10,682 nt of DNA from Oscillibacter sp. Its GTDB lineage: Bacteria; Bacillota; Clostridia; Oscillospirales; Oscillospiraceae. The translations under genes and the position numbers were made by a program. The first letter of the stretch is position 1; each line of letters starts with the position of its first letter. Positions 1-6,741 of the stretch are shown here, piece by piece. The stretch spans positions 1 through 10,682 of the forward strand of contig JAHHSA010000057.1 of the NCBI GenBank assembly GCA_020025475.1, given 5' to 3'. A model generated the notes under the pieces. It was not told where the DNA came from. It did not search any database and was given only the letters and a program-made list of their open reading frames with translations.

Positions 1-71
1 ATGTATCCCGCATTGAAAAGAAGGCGTTGGAAAAGCTGCGGAAAGCAATGGATACGCCCGGAGTGAAATAG
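1..71 (+). CDS. C-terminal end of an RNA polymerase sigma factor (partial)
   Basis: The third frame is open from the window edge to a TAG at 69-71 and gives 22 residues, VSRIEKKALEKLRKAM followed by DTPGVK. SRIEKKAL-type sequence is the end of the region 4.2 helix-turn-helix of sigma-70 family factors, the part that contacts the -35 element. This wording is most like the sporulation sigma factors of the SigK/SigE group in Clostridia and Bacilli. Only the tail is present, so the exact sigma factor cannot be named. Family assignment is fairly safe; the SigK-like reading is an inference. Confidence 0.6.
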   Translation, partial: VSRIEKKALEKLRKAMDTPGVK

Positions 72-102
72 CGATGTCTCCCTCGTGCGGGCAGACAGCA
101 CG

Positions 103-139
103 AAAAATTCCCGAATGACAAAACTGTCATCCGGGAATT
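103..139 (-). terminator. Rho-independent terminator of lexA
   Basis: An inverted repeat pairs AATTCCCG (106-113) with CGGGAATT (132-139) and ATGACA (115-120) with TGTCAT (125-130). There is one A/C mismatch and an AAAC loop. The run of A at 103-107 becomes a U tract directly after the stem when read on the minus strand, 22 bases past the lexA stop. Read on the plus strand there is no T run after the stem, so it serves lexA and not the sigma factor gene. Confidence 0.8.
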
Positions 140-160
140 ATGCCAGATTGCAAAAGTTTT

Positions 161-751
161 TCAATACCGGCGCACTACGGCGGCCACCTTGCCGAGAATG
201 GTGGCGTAGGTGCCGTCAATGGGGCTGTAGGCGTCATTCTGGGGCAGCAGCCACAAATGGCCGTCCCGGTTGGAGTAGGTCTTAACCGTAGCCTCATCGT
301 CGATCATGGCCACCACGATCTCGCCGTTGTGAGCGGTGGCCTGTCGGCGGACCACCACCAAATCGCCGGGCAGGATGCCCGCATTCAGCATGGACTCTCC
401 CCGTACACGCAGGGCAAAAAACTCCTCGCCGTGTCCACCGGTGTCAAAAGTCAGATAGTCCTCAATGCACTCCTGGGCCAAAATCGGACTGCCGGCAGCT
501 ACGTTGCCCACAATAGGCACCTGATTTTCCGGAGTGTGCTGCTCGATCAGCGTAATGGCGCGGCCTTTTCCGGCGCCCTTGGCAATGACACCCTCCTCTT
601 CCAGGTGCTTCAAATGGAAGTGCACCGTGGAGGGAGACTTTAAACCGACTGCCTCGCCAATTTCCCGGACGGAGGGCGGATACCCCTGCTCCCGGATACA
701 CGAGGCAATATAATCATAGATCTTCTGCTGCATAGCGGAGAGCTCAGCCAT
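161..751 (-). CDS. lexA: LexA, SOS response repressor and self-cleaving serine peptidase
   Basis: LexA represses DNA-damage genes and cleaves itself when activated by RecA filaments. The 196-residue product has the usual length. Residues 1-65 form the winged helix-turn-helix (YPPSVREIGEAVGLKSPSTV at 24-43 holds the recognition helix). The cleavage site is Ala86-Gly87 in NVAAGSP. The latent peptidase (S24 family) has Ser120 in RGESM and the partner Lys157 in EATVK. All are present, so it should be active. I use the ATG at 749-751, preceded by AGGAGG (760-765, minus). The open frame continues upstream to 859, but that stretch contains the promoter (786-814), so the longer form is not made from it. 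The gene lies 91 bases downstream of the aminopeptidase gene on the same strand and ends before a terminator. The SOS box over its -35 element implies autoregulation. Confidence 0.96.
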   Translation of the reverse strand: MAELSAMQQKIYDYIASCIREQGYPPSVREIGEAVGLKSPSTVHFHLKHLEEEGVIAKGAGKGRAITLIEQHTPENQVPIVGNVAAGSPILAQECIEDYLTFDTGGHGEEFFALRVRGESMLNAGILPGDLVVVRRQATAHNGEIVVAMIDDEATVKTYSNRDGHLWLLPQNDAYSPIDGTYATILGKVAAVVRRY

Positions 752-785
752 AGCGAGATCCTCCTGTTCCTCTGTTGTTTTTCTC

Positions 786-814
786 ATTCTAACACAGTCT
801 TTTGGGAAAAGCAA
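786..814 (-). promoter_or_regulatory. lexA promoter (sigma-A type)
   Basis: On the minus strand, TTGCTT (809-814) and TAGAAT (786-791) are separated by exactly 17 bases. Transcription would begin near 779, giving a leader of roughly 28 bases with the ribosome binding site in it. The element lies in the gap between the aminopeptidase stop (843) and the lexA start (751). Confidence 0.8.
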
Positions 815-825
815 ACAGTTGTTCC
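812..825 (-). promoter_or_regulatory. SOS box (LexA operator) of lexA
   Basis: The minus strand reads GGAACAACTGTTTG, which matches 12 of 14 positions of the Gram-positive SOS consensus CGAACRNRYGTTYG known from Bacillus subtilis. It overlaps the first three bases of the -35 hexamer (812-814), so bound LexA would block polymerase. The position and the match make negative autoregulation the natural reading. Confidence 0.85.
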
Positions 826-842
826 AGACTTTTTTGAATTTT

Positions 843-2147
843 TTAGAACTGATAGCCATCCTCGTCGGTGCGGGTAATGGTCCGGCTGAAATAAGCGGTC
901 ATAGCCCGAACCAGTGCCTCCGTATCCCGGGCACCAGACACCTCATAGCAGGCGTGCATGGCCAACTGGGGCAGTCCAATATCCACCGCCGGGATGGAGA
1001 AATGGGCTGTACTGATATTGCCCAGGGTGGAGCCGCCGGGCAGATCTGCCCGATTGCTGTAGCGCTGCACGCTGACACCCGCGTCCCTGCAAATCTTGCA
1101 GAACACCGCCGCCGACTCGGCGTCTGTGGTATACTTCTGTGCGGCGTTGTACTTCACCACCACGCCGCCGTTGAGCACGGGATACTCCTGCTTGTCCGCA
1201 TACTCCGGATGGGCGGGATGGATGGCGTGGGCGTTGTCCGCCGAGACCAGAAAGCTGTTGGCAAAGAGCGCCATCTGCTCCTCCCGGGGCAAGCCCAGGC
1301 CGTCCCCGATGCGGCTGAGCACATCGGTGAGAAAGGTGGAATCCGCGCCCTGACGGGTGCCGCTGCCCACCTCCTCGTTGTTGAAAACGCAGAGGACGGG
1401 GACGTTGGTGTTCTCCCCGGCATCCAGGAAGCCCCGGGTGCAGCCAAAGACGCACTGCAGGTCGTCCAGTCTGGGAGCGGCCACAAATTCCTCCTCCGCA
1501 CCGAAGGTGGTTCCCCTCGTTCTGGGATACAGGAACAGCTCCGTAGCCAGCAGGTCCTCCATTCGAACGCCTGCCGCCTCGGCGATCATGGCCCGGTACT
1601 TCCCTGCCTCGCCCATGCCGAAAAGGGGCGGCAGATCCACCGCCGGGTCCAGGGCCACGCCCTGATTGACTGTGCGGTTCATGTGAATGGCCACGCTGGG
1701 GATCACCAGCAGGTCCCGGTCAATGCACACGAGGCGGCTTTCCACCCGGTTCTCCGCCTGAACCACTACCCGGCCCGCCACAGACAGCGGCCGATCCATC
1801 CAGGACCGGGCAATCATGCCGCCGTAGGGCTCGACGCTCAGACGCAGTGTACCGCCGGCAGAGGGCATCTCCGCACATTCACGGATCTTGTAGGTGGGGG
1901 AATCACTGTGGGCGGCGGCCAGCTGGAAGCCGGTCACACGACCAACGGGAATGCGGAAGGCCAGAATACTGGAGCCGCCTCGATTGACATAATATTTCCC
2001 ACCGGAGACCAACGTCCAGGGGCGATGCTCCAGGAGCTTCTGATAGCCCGCCTCTTCCAGGGTCCGGGCCAGGTTGTCAACGGCGTGGTAGCAGCTGGGG
2101 CTTCGGTCCAGGAAGGAGAGCAGTTGTTGGGTCATAGAACGGTTCAT
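843..2147 (-). CDS. apeB: M18 family zinc aminopeptidase (aspartyl aminopeptidase-like, ApeB type)
   Basis: A cytosolic di-zinc exopeptidase that removes N-terminal residues, often acidic ones, from peptides. The 434-residue product matches the family length. Conserved blocks run in the M18 order: AAAHSDSPT with His80, LDDLQ with Asp228, NNEEVGS with Glu258/Glu259 (one the general base, one a metal ligand), SADNAHA with Asp304, and MHACYE with His398. All metal and catalytic positions are present. The ATG at 2145-2147 is preceded by GGAGG (2154-2158, minus) at 6 bases; an internal Met at residue 5 lacks comparable spacing. The gene has its own promoter, divergent from and overlapping that of the HAD gene. 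No terminator is seen after its stop, so some read-through into lexA is possible. Family assignment is firm; the substrate is not. Confidence 0.95.
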   Translation of the reverse strand: MNRSMTQQLLSFLDRSPSCYHAVDNLARTLEEAGYQKLLEHRPWTLVSGGKYYVNRGGSSILAFRIPVGRVTGFQLAAAHSDSPTYKIRECAEMPSAGGTLRLSVEPYGGMIARSWMDRPLSVAGRVVVQAENRVESRLVCIDRDLLVIPSVAIHMNRTVNQGVALDPAVDLPPLFGMGEAGKYRAMIAEAAGVRMEDLLATELFLYPRTRGTTFGAEEEFVAAPRLDDLQCVFGCTRGFLDAGENTNVPVLCVFNNEEVGSGTRQGADSTFLTDVLSRIGDGLGLPREEQMALFANSFLVSADNAHAIHPAHPEYADKQEYPVLNGGVVVKYNAAQKYTTDAESAAVFCKICRDAGVSVQRYSNRADLPGGSTLGNISTAHFSIPAVDIGLPQLAMHACYEVSGARDTEALVRAMTAYFSRTITRTDEDGYQF

Positions 2148-2183
2148 AGGATACCTCCGGTTTCATGTTCTCAAATTGAAACT

Positions 2184-2212
2184 AGTATACCACATTGCGC
2201 CGATCCTGTAAC
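2184..2212 (-). promoter_or_regulatory. Promoter of the M18 aminopeptidase gene
   Basis: On the minus strand a -35 GTTACA (2207-2212) and a -10 TATACT (2184-2189) are spaced by 17 bases. The -10 is preceded by TGG, an extended -10 feature. The start point would lie near 2177, about 30 bases before the ATG. Its -35 lies inside the spacer of the opposing HAD promoter. Confidence 0.7.
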
Positions 2213-2223
2213 CATGGTACACT
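2195..2223 (+). promoter_or_regulatory. Promoter of the HAD phosphatase gene
   Basis: TTGCGC (2195-2200) and TACACT (2218-2223) are spaced by 17 bases. The start would be near 2230, directly in front of the AGGAGG ribosome binding site at 2232-2237, so the leader is very short. The -35 is weaker than the other promoters in the window. Confidence 0.55.
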
Positions 2224-2246
2224 GTTTTTTCAGGAGGCGATTACCT

Positions 2247-3074
2247 ATGAACATCCGCTGTATTGCACTGGACCTGGACCGCACCACACTCAACGGCCAG
2301 GGCCGTCTGTCCCACGACAACCGGGAAGCGCTGACTGCTGCCATCGACAAAGGCGTACACATCGTCATTGCCAGCGGCCGTGCCTTCTCCACCCTGCCCC
2401 CGGATATGGTGGAGCTTCCCGGTGTGGAATATGCCATCACATCCAACGGCGCTGCCGTTTATCATATCCCCACCGGAGCCTGTCTCCGTCGCTACACCAT
2501 GACACCCGAGTCCGTGGAGGCGGTTCTCTCCCGGACCGCCGGGGAGCCGGTGGTCTACGAGGCCTTTGTGGAGGGCGTTGCTTACGCCGATGCCGCCTAT
2601 GTCCGGGACCCGGTATCCCGCGGTGCAACGGTTCAGGCCATCCCCTACATCCAGAACACCCGCACCCCTGTGGAGGACATGGAAGCTTTCATCCGCGCCC
2701 ACGCCGAAGAGCTGGACAGCATCGACCTGGTACTGAGGGATCAGGCGCTGAAACACCGTCTCTGGGCCTCTCTGCCGGAACAGATTCCGGATCTCTATGT
2801 CACTGCCTCTGTCCCCTCCCTGCTGGAGCTCTCCCACCGGAACGCAGGCAAGCACAGCGGCGTGCGGTTTCTGGCGGAGCGTCTGGGGCTCTCCCCCATG
2901 GAGATTGCCGCTTTCGGAGACGGGGACAACGATGCCGAGATGCTCGCCTACGTGGGCTGCGGCATCGCCATGGAAAACGGGACTGACGCCTGCAAGGCCG
3001 CTGCCGACTACGTGACACTGCACTACGCACAGGACGGCGTGGCCTACGCCATCCACAACATTCTGCACCTCTGA
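2247..3074 (+). CDS. Cof-type HAD superfamily hydrolase (subfamily IIB phosphatase)
   Basis: A cytosolic Mg-dependent phosphatase of the Cof/YidA/YkrA type, usually acting on sugar phosphates, nucleotides or cofactors; the substrate cannot be read from sequence. The product has 275 residues. Motif I is DLDRTTL with nucleophile Asp9 and acid/base Asp11, motif II is ASGR with Ser43, motif III uses Lys202 in AGKHSG, and motif IV is GDGDND at 224-229. The IIB cap lies between about 85 and 190. In motif I the usual DGT is DRT, a variant I associate with Clostridial members of this family, not a loss of catalytic residues. The frame is open far upstream to 819, but that part is antisense to the aminopeptidase. 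The ATG at 2247 has AGGAGG at 2232-2237 and follows a promoter. Confidence 0.93.
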   Translation: MNIRCIALDLDRTTLNGQGRLSHDNREALTAAIDKGVHIVIASGRAFSTLPPDMVELPGVEYAITSNGAAVYHIPTGACLRRYTMTPESVEAVLSRTAGEPVVYEAFVEGVAYADAAYVRDPVSRGATVQAIPYIQNTRTPVEDMEAFIRAHAEELDSIDLVLRDQALKHRLWASLPEQIPDLYVTASVPSLLELSHRNAGKHSGVRFLAERLGLSPMEIAAFGDGDNDAEMLAYVGCGIAMENGTDACKAAADYVTLHYAQDGVAYAIHNILHL

Positions 3075-3100
3075 TGGTGGTATGCTCCCCCGCAAAACAG

Positions 3101-3140
3101 CAGCCTCCCGCAGCCGTTCGGTTGCGGGAGGCTGTTTTCT
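3101..3140 (+). terminator. Strong terminator between the HAD gene and thiD
   Basis: A 15-base-pair stem (CAGCCTCCCGCAGCC at 3101-3115 with 3120-3134, one G-T wobble) closes a GTTC loop and is followed by TTTTCT at 3135-3140. It lies 26 bases past the HAD stop. On the minus strand the stem is followed by CTGTTTTG, a partial U tract, so it may also end thiD transcripts arriving from the other side. Confidence 0.9.
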
Positions 3141-3215
3141 CACTTGTTGCAGATCAGGTCTGCGTGCTGCACATGTCCCGGATGCACGCTTTGACAAATC
3201 CCAAGCGGTTCCTCC

Positions 3216-4016
3216 TTACCTCTGGAAGAACTCTCCCTGGAGTCCGAACAGATGATTCATGGGGCCGCGGCCCTTGCCCAGATCCAGCATGGCCGCCAGT
3301 GCACCGGAGATGTAGGCCTTGGCCAGCTCCACGGCATTATGGAGAGAGCGTCCGTGGGCCAGCTCAGAGGCAATGGCACTGGACAGGGTGCAGCCGGTGC
3401 CGTGCGTGTTGGGATTGTCAATGCGATGGCCCTTGAACCAGGTGGAGCCGGACGCCTCCCACAGGAAGTCATTGGCATCGTTCAGATCGTGACCGCCCTT
3501 GCAGAGGACGGAGCAGCCATAGGTGCGGCCGATCTTCTCGGCAGCCCGCTCCATATCGGCAGGGCAATGGATCTCCATGTCCGCCAGGATCTCCGCCTCT
3601 GGGATGTTGGGGGTCAGAACCTCCGCCAGGGGCAGCAGCTCCTGCCGCAGCGCGTCCACTGCGTTGTCCTGCAACAGCTTTGCGCCGGAGGTCGCCACCA
3701 TAACGGGGTCCACCACAATGTGCTGGGCGTTGTACTGCTTCAGCTTCTCCGCAATGACGTGGATCAGCTCCGCGGAGGAGACCATGCCGATCTTCACCGC
3801 ATCGGGGACGATATCTGTGAACACAGCGTCCAGCTGTGCCGCCATGAATTCCGGGGTGGAATCCAAAATTGCCGTAACGCCGGTGGTATTCTGGGCCGTC
3901 AGGGCCGTGACAGCGCTCATGGCGTAGACGCCGTGAGCGGACATGGTCTTAATATCAGCCTGGATGCCGGCGCCTCCGCTGGAATCACTTCCGGCGATCG
4001 TTAATGCAGTTTTCAT
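3216..4016 (-). CDS. thiD: Hydroxymethylpyrimidine/phosphomethylpyrimidine kinase ThiD
   Basis: ThiD phosphorylates hydroxymethylpyrimidine (HMP) and HMP phosphate, giving the pyrimidine half of thiamin. The 266 residues are typical of this ribokinase-fold enzyme. The N-terminal block is TIAGSDSSGGAGIQAD (6-21), which binds HMP. DPVMVATSG lies at 103-111. The anion hole NPNTHGTGCT (201-210) contains Cys209, the catalytic-site cysteine of ThiD. I start at the ATG 4014-4016, the first residue of the conserved MKTALTIAGSD, with GGAAG at 4024-4028 (minus). An in-frame ATG 20 codons upstream lies in the leader and adds unconserved sequence. The gene stands alone behind a TPP riboswitch, so it is shut off when thiamin pyrophosphate is plentiful. 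No other thiamin gene is in the window. Confidence 0.96.
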   Translation of the reverse strand: MKTALTIAGSDSSGGAGIQADIKTMSAHGVYAMSAVTALTAQNTTGVTAILDSTPEFMAAQLDAVFTDIVPDAVKIGMVSSAELIHVIAEKLKQYNAQHIVVDPVMVATSGAKLLQDNAVDALRQELLPLAEVLTPNIPEAEILADMEIHCPADMERAAEKIGRTYGCSVLCKGGHDLNDANDFLWEASGSTWFKGHRIDNPNTHGTGCTLSSAIASELAHGRSLHNAVELAKAYISGALAAMLDLGKGRGPMNHLFGLQGEFFQR

Positions 4017-4096
4017 GTTGATGCTTCCTTTCTGCGTCCTTAACGTTTTCTCCGCGACAGAAGGTGGTGCCCCCAATCTGCCGCGCGGGGAGCTGG

Positions 4097-4127
4097 AAAA
4101 AGGAGACTGCCTGGGCGGCAGCCTCCT
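4097..4127 (-). terminator. Expression-platform terminator of the TPP riboswitch
   Basis: On the minus strand AGGAGGCTGCC (4127-4117) pairs with GGCAGTCTCCT (4111-4101), with one G-U pair and a 5-base loop. The U run at 4100-4097 follows directly. It lies 13 bases past the aptamer and 80 bases before the thiD ATG. This is the arrangement expected of a riboswitch that controls by transcription termination. Confidence 0.85.
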
Positions 4128-4140
4128 GGGAAATCATCTG

Positions 4141-4224
4141 CTTCCTACGTTGGTATTACCCACATCAGGTTCCAGGGTCAAAGGTTGCAACCTTCCTCTC
4201 AGCCTGTTCCACAAGCTCCCCAAT
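4141..4224 (-). promoter_or_regulatory. TPP riboswitch (THI element) of thiD
   Basis: Read on the minus strand, the conserved pieces come in the right order: GGGGAG (4221-4216), CTGAGAGG (4202-4195), ACCTGAT (4170-4164), then GGGTAATACCAACGTAGG (4161-4144). CTGAGA belongs to the pyrimidine-sensing arm and ACCTGAT plus GTAATACC to the pyrophosphate-sensing arm of TPP aptamers. A variable P3 hairpin (GGAAGGTTGCAACCTTT) sits between them. The element lies between the thiD promoter and the terminator hairpin at 4097-4127. Binding of TPP should stabilise the P1 stem and favour termination. Confidence 0.95.
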
Positions 4225-4241
4225 ATTTGGTTTTCTCAGTC

Positions 4242-4270
4242 ATTATACGCCTGAATGCTCCTGTTTGCAA
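4242..4270 (-). promoter_or_regulatory. thiD promoter (sigma-A type)
   Basis: On the minus strand a -35 TTGCAA (4265-4270) and a perfect -10 TATAAT (4242-4247) are spaced by 17 bases. Transcription would start near 4235, about ten bases before the aptamer. The -35 lies 18 bases past the stop of the M56 gene. Confidence 0.85.
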
Positions 4271-4287
4271 CCTGTTTTACCGCTATC

Positions 4288-6246
4288 TCACAGGGAGGGG
4301 TCGTCCAGAGGGATGGCCCAGGGCTGGATCATAGCCCGCACTGTCTCGGAGTACTCACCGCCCACACCGTAGCCGCAGTCACTGTACTCTGTGGAGAGCA
4401 GCGTTCCCGGTGGGAACATGATATCCAGGCCGGTGGGATACAGGGCGATATACTCCGGCCGGAAAGCCCGGCGCATCGACTCCGCCAGCTCCGGCTCGCT
4501 GTAGACGATCCGATTCTCCTCCAGCAGCGTTTCCAGCAGCTCCTCCGGCGAAACCGTGAACAGCTCCTCGGTTGGGACAAGCTCTCCGGTGCGGCGGTCA
4601 AAGGCCGCCCGCCTGACAGCATCAGGTCCGCCGGCACCCGCCTGAAAATAACGCAGCTCCGTCTCCAGACAGGCCAGCCGCTCACTGACCCAGCTCACTT
4701 CGGTATATTGGCGGATGGAGCAGCCGCCTCCTTGAAATGCCTCCGGCTGTTCCAGATACAGCTGATAGGCCCGTTCCAGCTCCGCCCGCTCGTCATAAAG
4801 CAGGCCCTGCTGCGTGCAGTATGCTTCCATGGCCGCCTGTGCCCTCTCCTCCACATACTCACGGTAGGAATTGTTGGGCACGCGGAGCACATCGGCAGGG
4901 TGCATGACTTCCAGCAGTTCGGTGCCGTCCGCCAGCGTATAGACGGTGCTGCCAAAAGCATCTGCTTTGATGCGGATGGGCGTTCCGTCCGCCAGGGCGG
5001 CGGTCTCCCTGGTGAAGGCCTTTTCCAGGTGAATTCCATACAGTGCATACGCCTTCCAGATCTCCCCGTTCTCCGCCGTGACACGTTCTCTCCCCCGGTC
5101 GTACTCCACAAACACGGTATCGCCCGCCCGGGGATTCTGGAAATACGCCTCTGCATCCACCGTATCTATAAGCGAGATGGTGAAGCTCTTCTCATCCAGA
5201 ACAAAGGGAATCTTCTTCCCCTGCGGATTCTCCACCAGCAGCATGGGACGTCCGGTCCCGGCCTCCCGCTGCACCGCCGCAATCTCGCCCATAAATTGCA
5301 GTGCCGGGCTGTCTTCCGGATTCAGTCCGCAGCCCAGCAGCACTGCGATGCAGAGTGCTGCCGCTGTGACCGTCACCCAACGTTTCGGGGTCTTCCAGTG
5401 CAGGGCATTGCGGATGCGGTCCTTCACCGCCGTCTCTCCAAAGGCCAGCGGAGCCAGAGACAGCAGATGGCGTTTTGCGGCTACAGACAGCAGCACTGTG
5501 CTGTACGCCCGCCGCTCACAGTTTTTCTCTGCCAGCACGGCCTCGTCACAGCTCAGCTCCATATCCCGGCCGCTCAGATAAAAGGCCAGCCAGCAGAGGG
5601 GGTTGAACCAGTGGACCGCCAGAATCAAAAAGCACAGCGGACGGGTCACATGGTCCAACCGGTGCTGATGATACCACTCATGGAGCAAAATATAGTTCAG
5701 AGCTTCCTTTTCCAGATGGTAGGGCACATAGATCACGGGATGAATCATTCCCAGAATAAAGGGAGAGCGGATGCCGTCTGCCTGGGAGACCCCGTCATAG
5801 AGCGGAATGGCGGTCATCACCTTCCGGCGCAGCAGTACATAGGTGATGATGCCGTAGAGCATTAGCACCGCTATGCCCGCCAGCCAGATACCGGCGGCAA
5901 TCTGCCCCCAGTCCGCCGCCGGCGCCATGGGAGCGCCCTGCGCTCCCACGCCGCTGACATCCACCACGTCCCCGGCCAGCGGCGGCTGGGGCAGTACAAA
6001 GTGGACAATGGAGGTGGTCCGGTTGTTCCAGGAAGTTGCCTGTGGTCTCAGAGATGAAAAGTTGAAAATACTCAGCACGGATTCAAAGCTGAACATACAA
6101 ACCAGACGGAAGGCCACCACCGCCCACAGGTAGTAAGAATATTTTTTCGGCGCCTTTCGCAGAAAAAATCGGGCAATCAGCACCGCCAGAATCACCAGGC
6201 TGGCGGTGGCGCTCATGCCCAGAACCTTGAAAAACAGTTCCTTCAT
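4288..6246 (-). CDS. BlaR1/MecR1-like M56 family membrane metallopeptidase without penicillin sensor
   Basis: BlaR1-type proteins are membrane sensors whose zinc protease domain relieves repression by a BlaI-type partner. This 652-residue protein has likely membrane segments near 9-29, 36-56, 116-140, 203-222 and 290-306. The cytoplasmic protease motif is HEWYH (189-193), an intact HExxH, followed by the ELSCDEAV block (230-237) typical of M56. After the last membrane segment come about 340 extracellular residues. I see no SxxK/SxN/KTG penicillin-binding motifs there; residues about 315-415 look like a small beta-rich domain and the rest is not recognised. The last membrane segment ends in LLGCG, a lipobox-like sequence. 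The ATG at 6244-6246 lies one base after the repressor stop (TGA-G-ATG) with GGGAGG at 6 bases, so the pair is translationally coupled. Protease family is firm; the signal is unknown. Confidence 0.88.
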   Translation of the reverse strand: MKELFFKVLGMSATASLVILAVLIARFFLRKAPKKYSYYLWAVVAFRLVCMFSFESVLSIFNFSSLRPQATSWNNRTTSIVHFVLPQPPLAGDVVDVSGVGAQGAPMAPAADWGQIAAGIWLAGIAVLMLYGIITYVLLRRKVMTAIPLYDGVSQADGIRSPFILGMIHPVIYVPYHLEKEALNYILLHEWYHQHRLDHVTRPLCFLILAVHWFNPLCWLAFYLSGRDMELSCDEAVLAEKNCERRAYSTVLLSVAAKRHLLSLAPLAFGETAVKDRIRNALHWKTPKRWVTVTAAALCIAVLLGCGLNPEDSPALQFMGEIAAVQREAGTGRPMLLVENPQGKKIPFVLDEKSFTISLIDTVDAEAYFQNPRAGDTVFVEYDRGRERVTAENGEIWKAYALYGIHLEKAFTRETAALADGTPIRIKADAFGSTVYTLADGTELLEVMHPADVLRVPNNSYREYVEERAQAAMEAYCTQQGLLYDERAELERAYQLYLEQPEAFQGGGCSIRQYTEVSWVSERLACLETELRYFQAGAGGPDAVRRAAFDRRTGELVPTEELFTVSPEELLETLLEENRIVYSEPELAESMRRAFRPEYIALYPTGLDIMFPPGTLLSTEYSDCGYGVGGEYSETVRAMIQPWAIPLDDPSL

Positions 6247-6247
6247 C

Positions 6248-6610
6248 TCAGTCCTCCCGGCTCTCGTCAATGAGCCGTTTCAGCTCCGCTGCCTCCTGCT
6301 CCGAGATGGCCCTGCCACCCAAAAACGCCGCCAGAAACCCCGGCAGGGACCCGCCGAAAGTCCGCTCCACAAACAGCTCGCTGGCATTGGCCTGCACCTC
6401 CTCCCGGCTCACCAGAGCCGTGACAGTGGACTTCTCATTTTTCAAAAAACCCTTGGCCGCCAGCCGCTTGATCACCGTATAGGTGGTGGATTTCTTCCAC
6501 TGGAACGTCTCCAGGCACAGCTCTACCAGAGCGCCGGAGCTCACTGGCTCATGATCCCATACCAATTCCATAAACCGGTACTCACTCTCCGCCAGAACAG
6601 GCCGTGTCAT
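6248..6610 (-). CDS. BlaI/MecI/CopY family winged-helix repressor
   Basis: A 120-residue transcriptional repressor of the penicillinase-repressor family. The N-terminal half is the winged helix, with STTYTVIKRLAAKGFL (41-56) as the recognition helix region, and the C-terminal half (about 75-118) is the dimerisation part. The ATG at 6608-6610 has a GGGGGAG ribosome binding site just upstream (6616-6622, minus). It is first in an operon with the M56 peptidase, which presumably inactivates it on a signal. Two dyads over and below its promoter are its likely operators, so the operon should repress itself. No beta-lactamase or penicillin-binding protein gene is in the window, so the target regulon is not visible. 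Confidence 0.93.
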   Translation of the reverse strand: MTRPVLAESEYRFMELVWDHEPVSSGALVELCLETFQWKKSTTYTVIKRLAAKGFLKNEKSTVTALVSREEVQANASELFVERTFGGSLPGFLAAFLGGRAISEQEAAELKRLIDESRED

Positions 6611-6629
6611 GGTAACTCCCCCTTTGAAA

Positions 6630-6645
6630 GTCTACTCATGTAGAC
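6630..6645. promoter_or_regulatory. Operator 1 of the BlaI-like operon
   Basis: A perfect dyad GTCTAC-TCAT-GTAGAC located between the transcription start and the repressor start codon. Its core TACTCATGTA differs at one base from TACANNTGTA, the core known for BlaI/MecI/CopY operators. A bound repressor here would act as a roadblock. Confidence 0.8.
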
Positions 6646-6658
6646 TTTTGATGCTTTG

Positions 6659-6687
6659 AGTTTACACAAGTAGACCCTCTTTGTCAA
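6659..6687 (-). promoter_or_regulatory. Promoter of the BlaI-M56 operon
   Basis: On the minus strand a perfect -35 TTGACA (6682-6687), a 17-base spacer and a -10 TAAACT (6659-6664) preceded by TGTG. Intrinsically this should be one of the strongest promoters in the window, which fits a promoter normally held down by repressor. Confidence 0.9.
6660..6675. promoter_or_regulatory. Operator 2 of the BlaI-like operon
   Basis: GTTTAC-ACAA-GTAGAC, a dyad with one mismatch, same half-site and spacing as operator 1 and centred exactly 30 bases away. Its core TACACAAGTA is again one base from TACANNTGTA. It covers the -10 element and much of the spacer, so binding would block polymerase. Confidence 0.75.
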
Positions 6688-6697
6688 CAGATCTCGC

Positions 6698-6729
6698 AAA
6701 AAAGGCGGCCCCGTCGGGCCGCCTTTTTT
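6698..6729 (-). terminator. Bidirectional terminator after the radical SAM gene
   Basis: GGCGGCCC (6704-6711) pairs with GGGCCGCC (6716-6723) around a CGTC loop. The stem is flanked by six A (6698-6703) and six T (6724-6729), so it works in either direction. It lies 12 bases past the radical SAM stop and shields the strong BlaI promoter (-35 at 6682-6687) from read-through. Confidence 0.93.
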
Positions 6730-6741
6730 CAATCGTTTTCG

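Noticed and set aside
819..2246. A very long open plus-strand frame running into the HAD gene
   Set aside because: It is antisense to the aminopeptidase, has no ribosome binding site, and only the part from ATG 2247 matches a protein family. Long antisense frames are common in G+C-rich genes.
2241..3197. A 318-codon minus-strand frame opposite the HAD gene
   Set aside because: Antisense to a well-supported phosphatase, spans its terminator, and shows no recognisable domain.
4255..5865. A 536-codon open frame on the plus strand opposite the M56 gene
   Set aside because: Low-complexity translation rich in H, Q, R and L typical of an antisense frame; no start signal, no family resemblance, and the opposite strand is a clear M56 peptidase.
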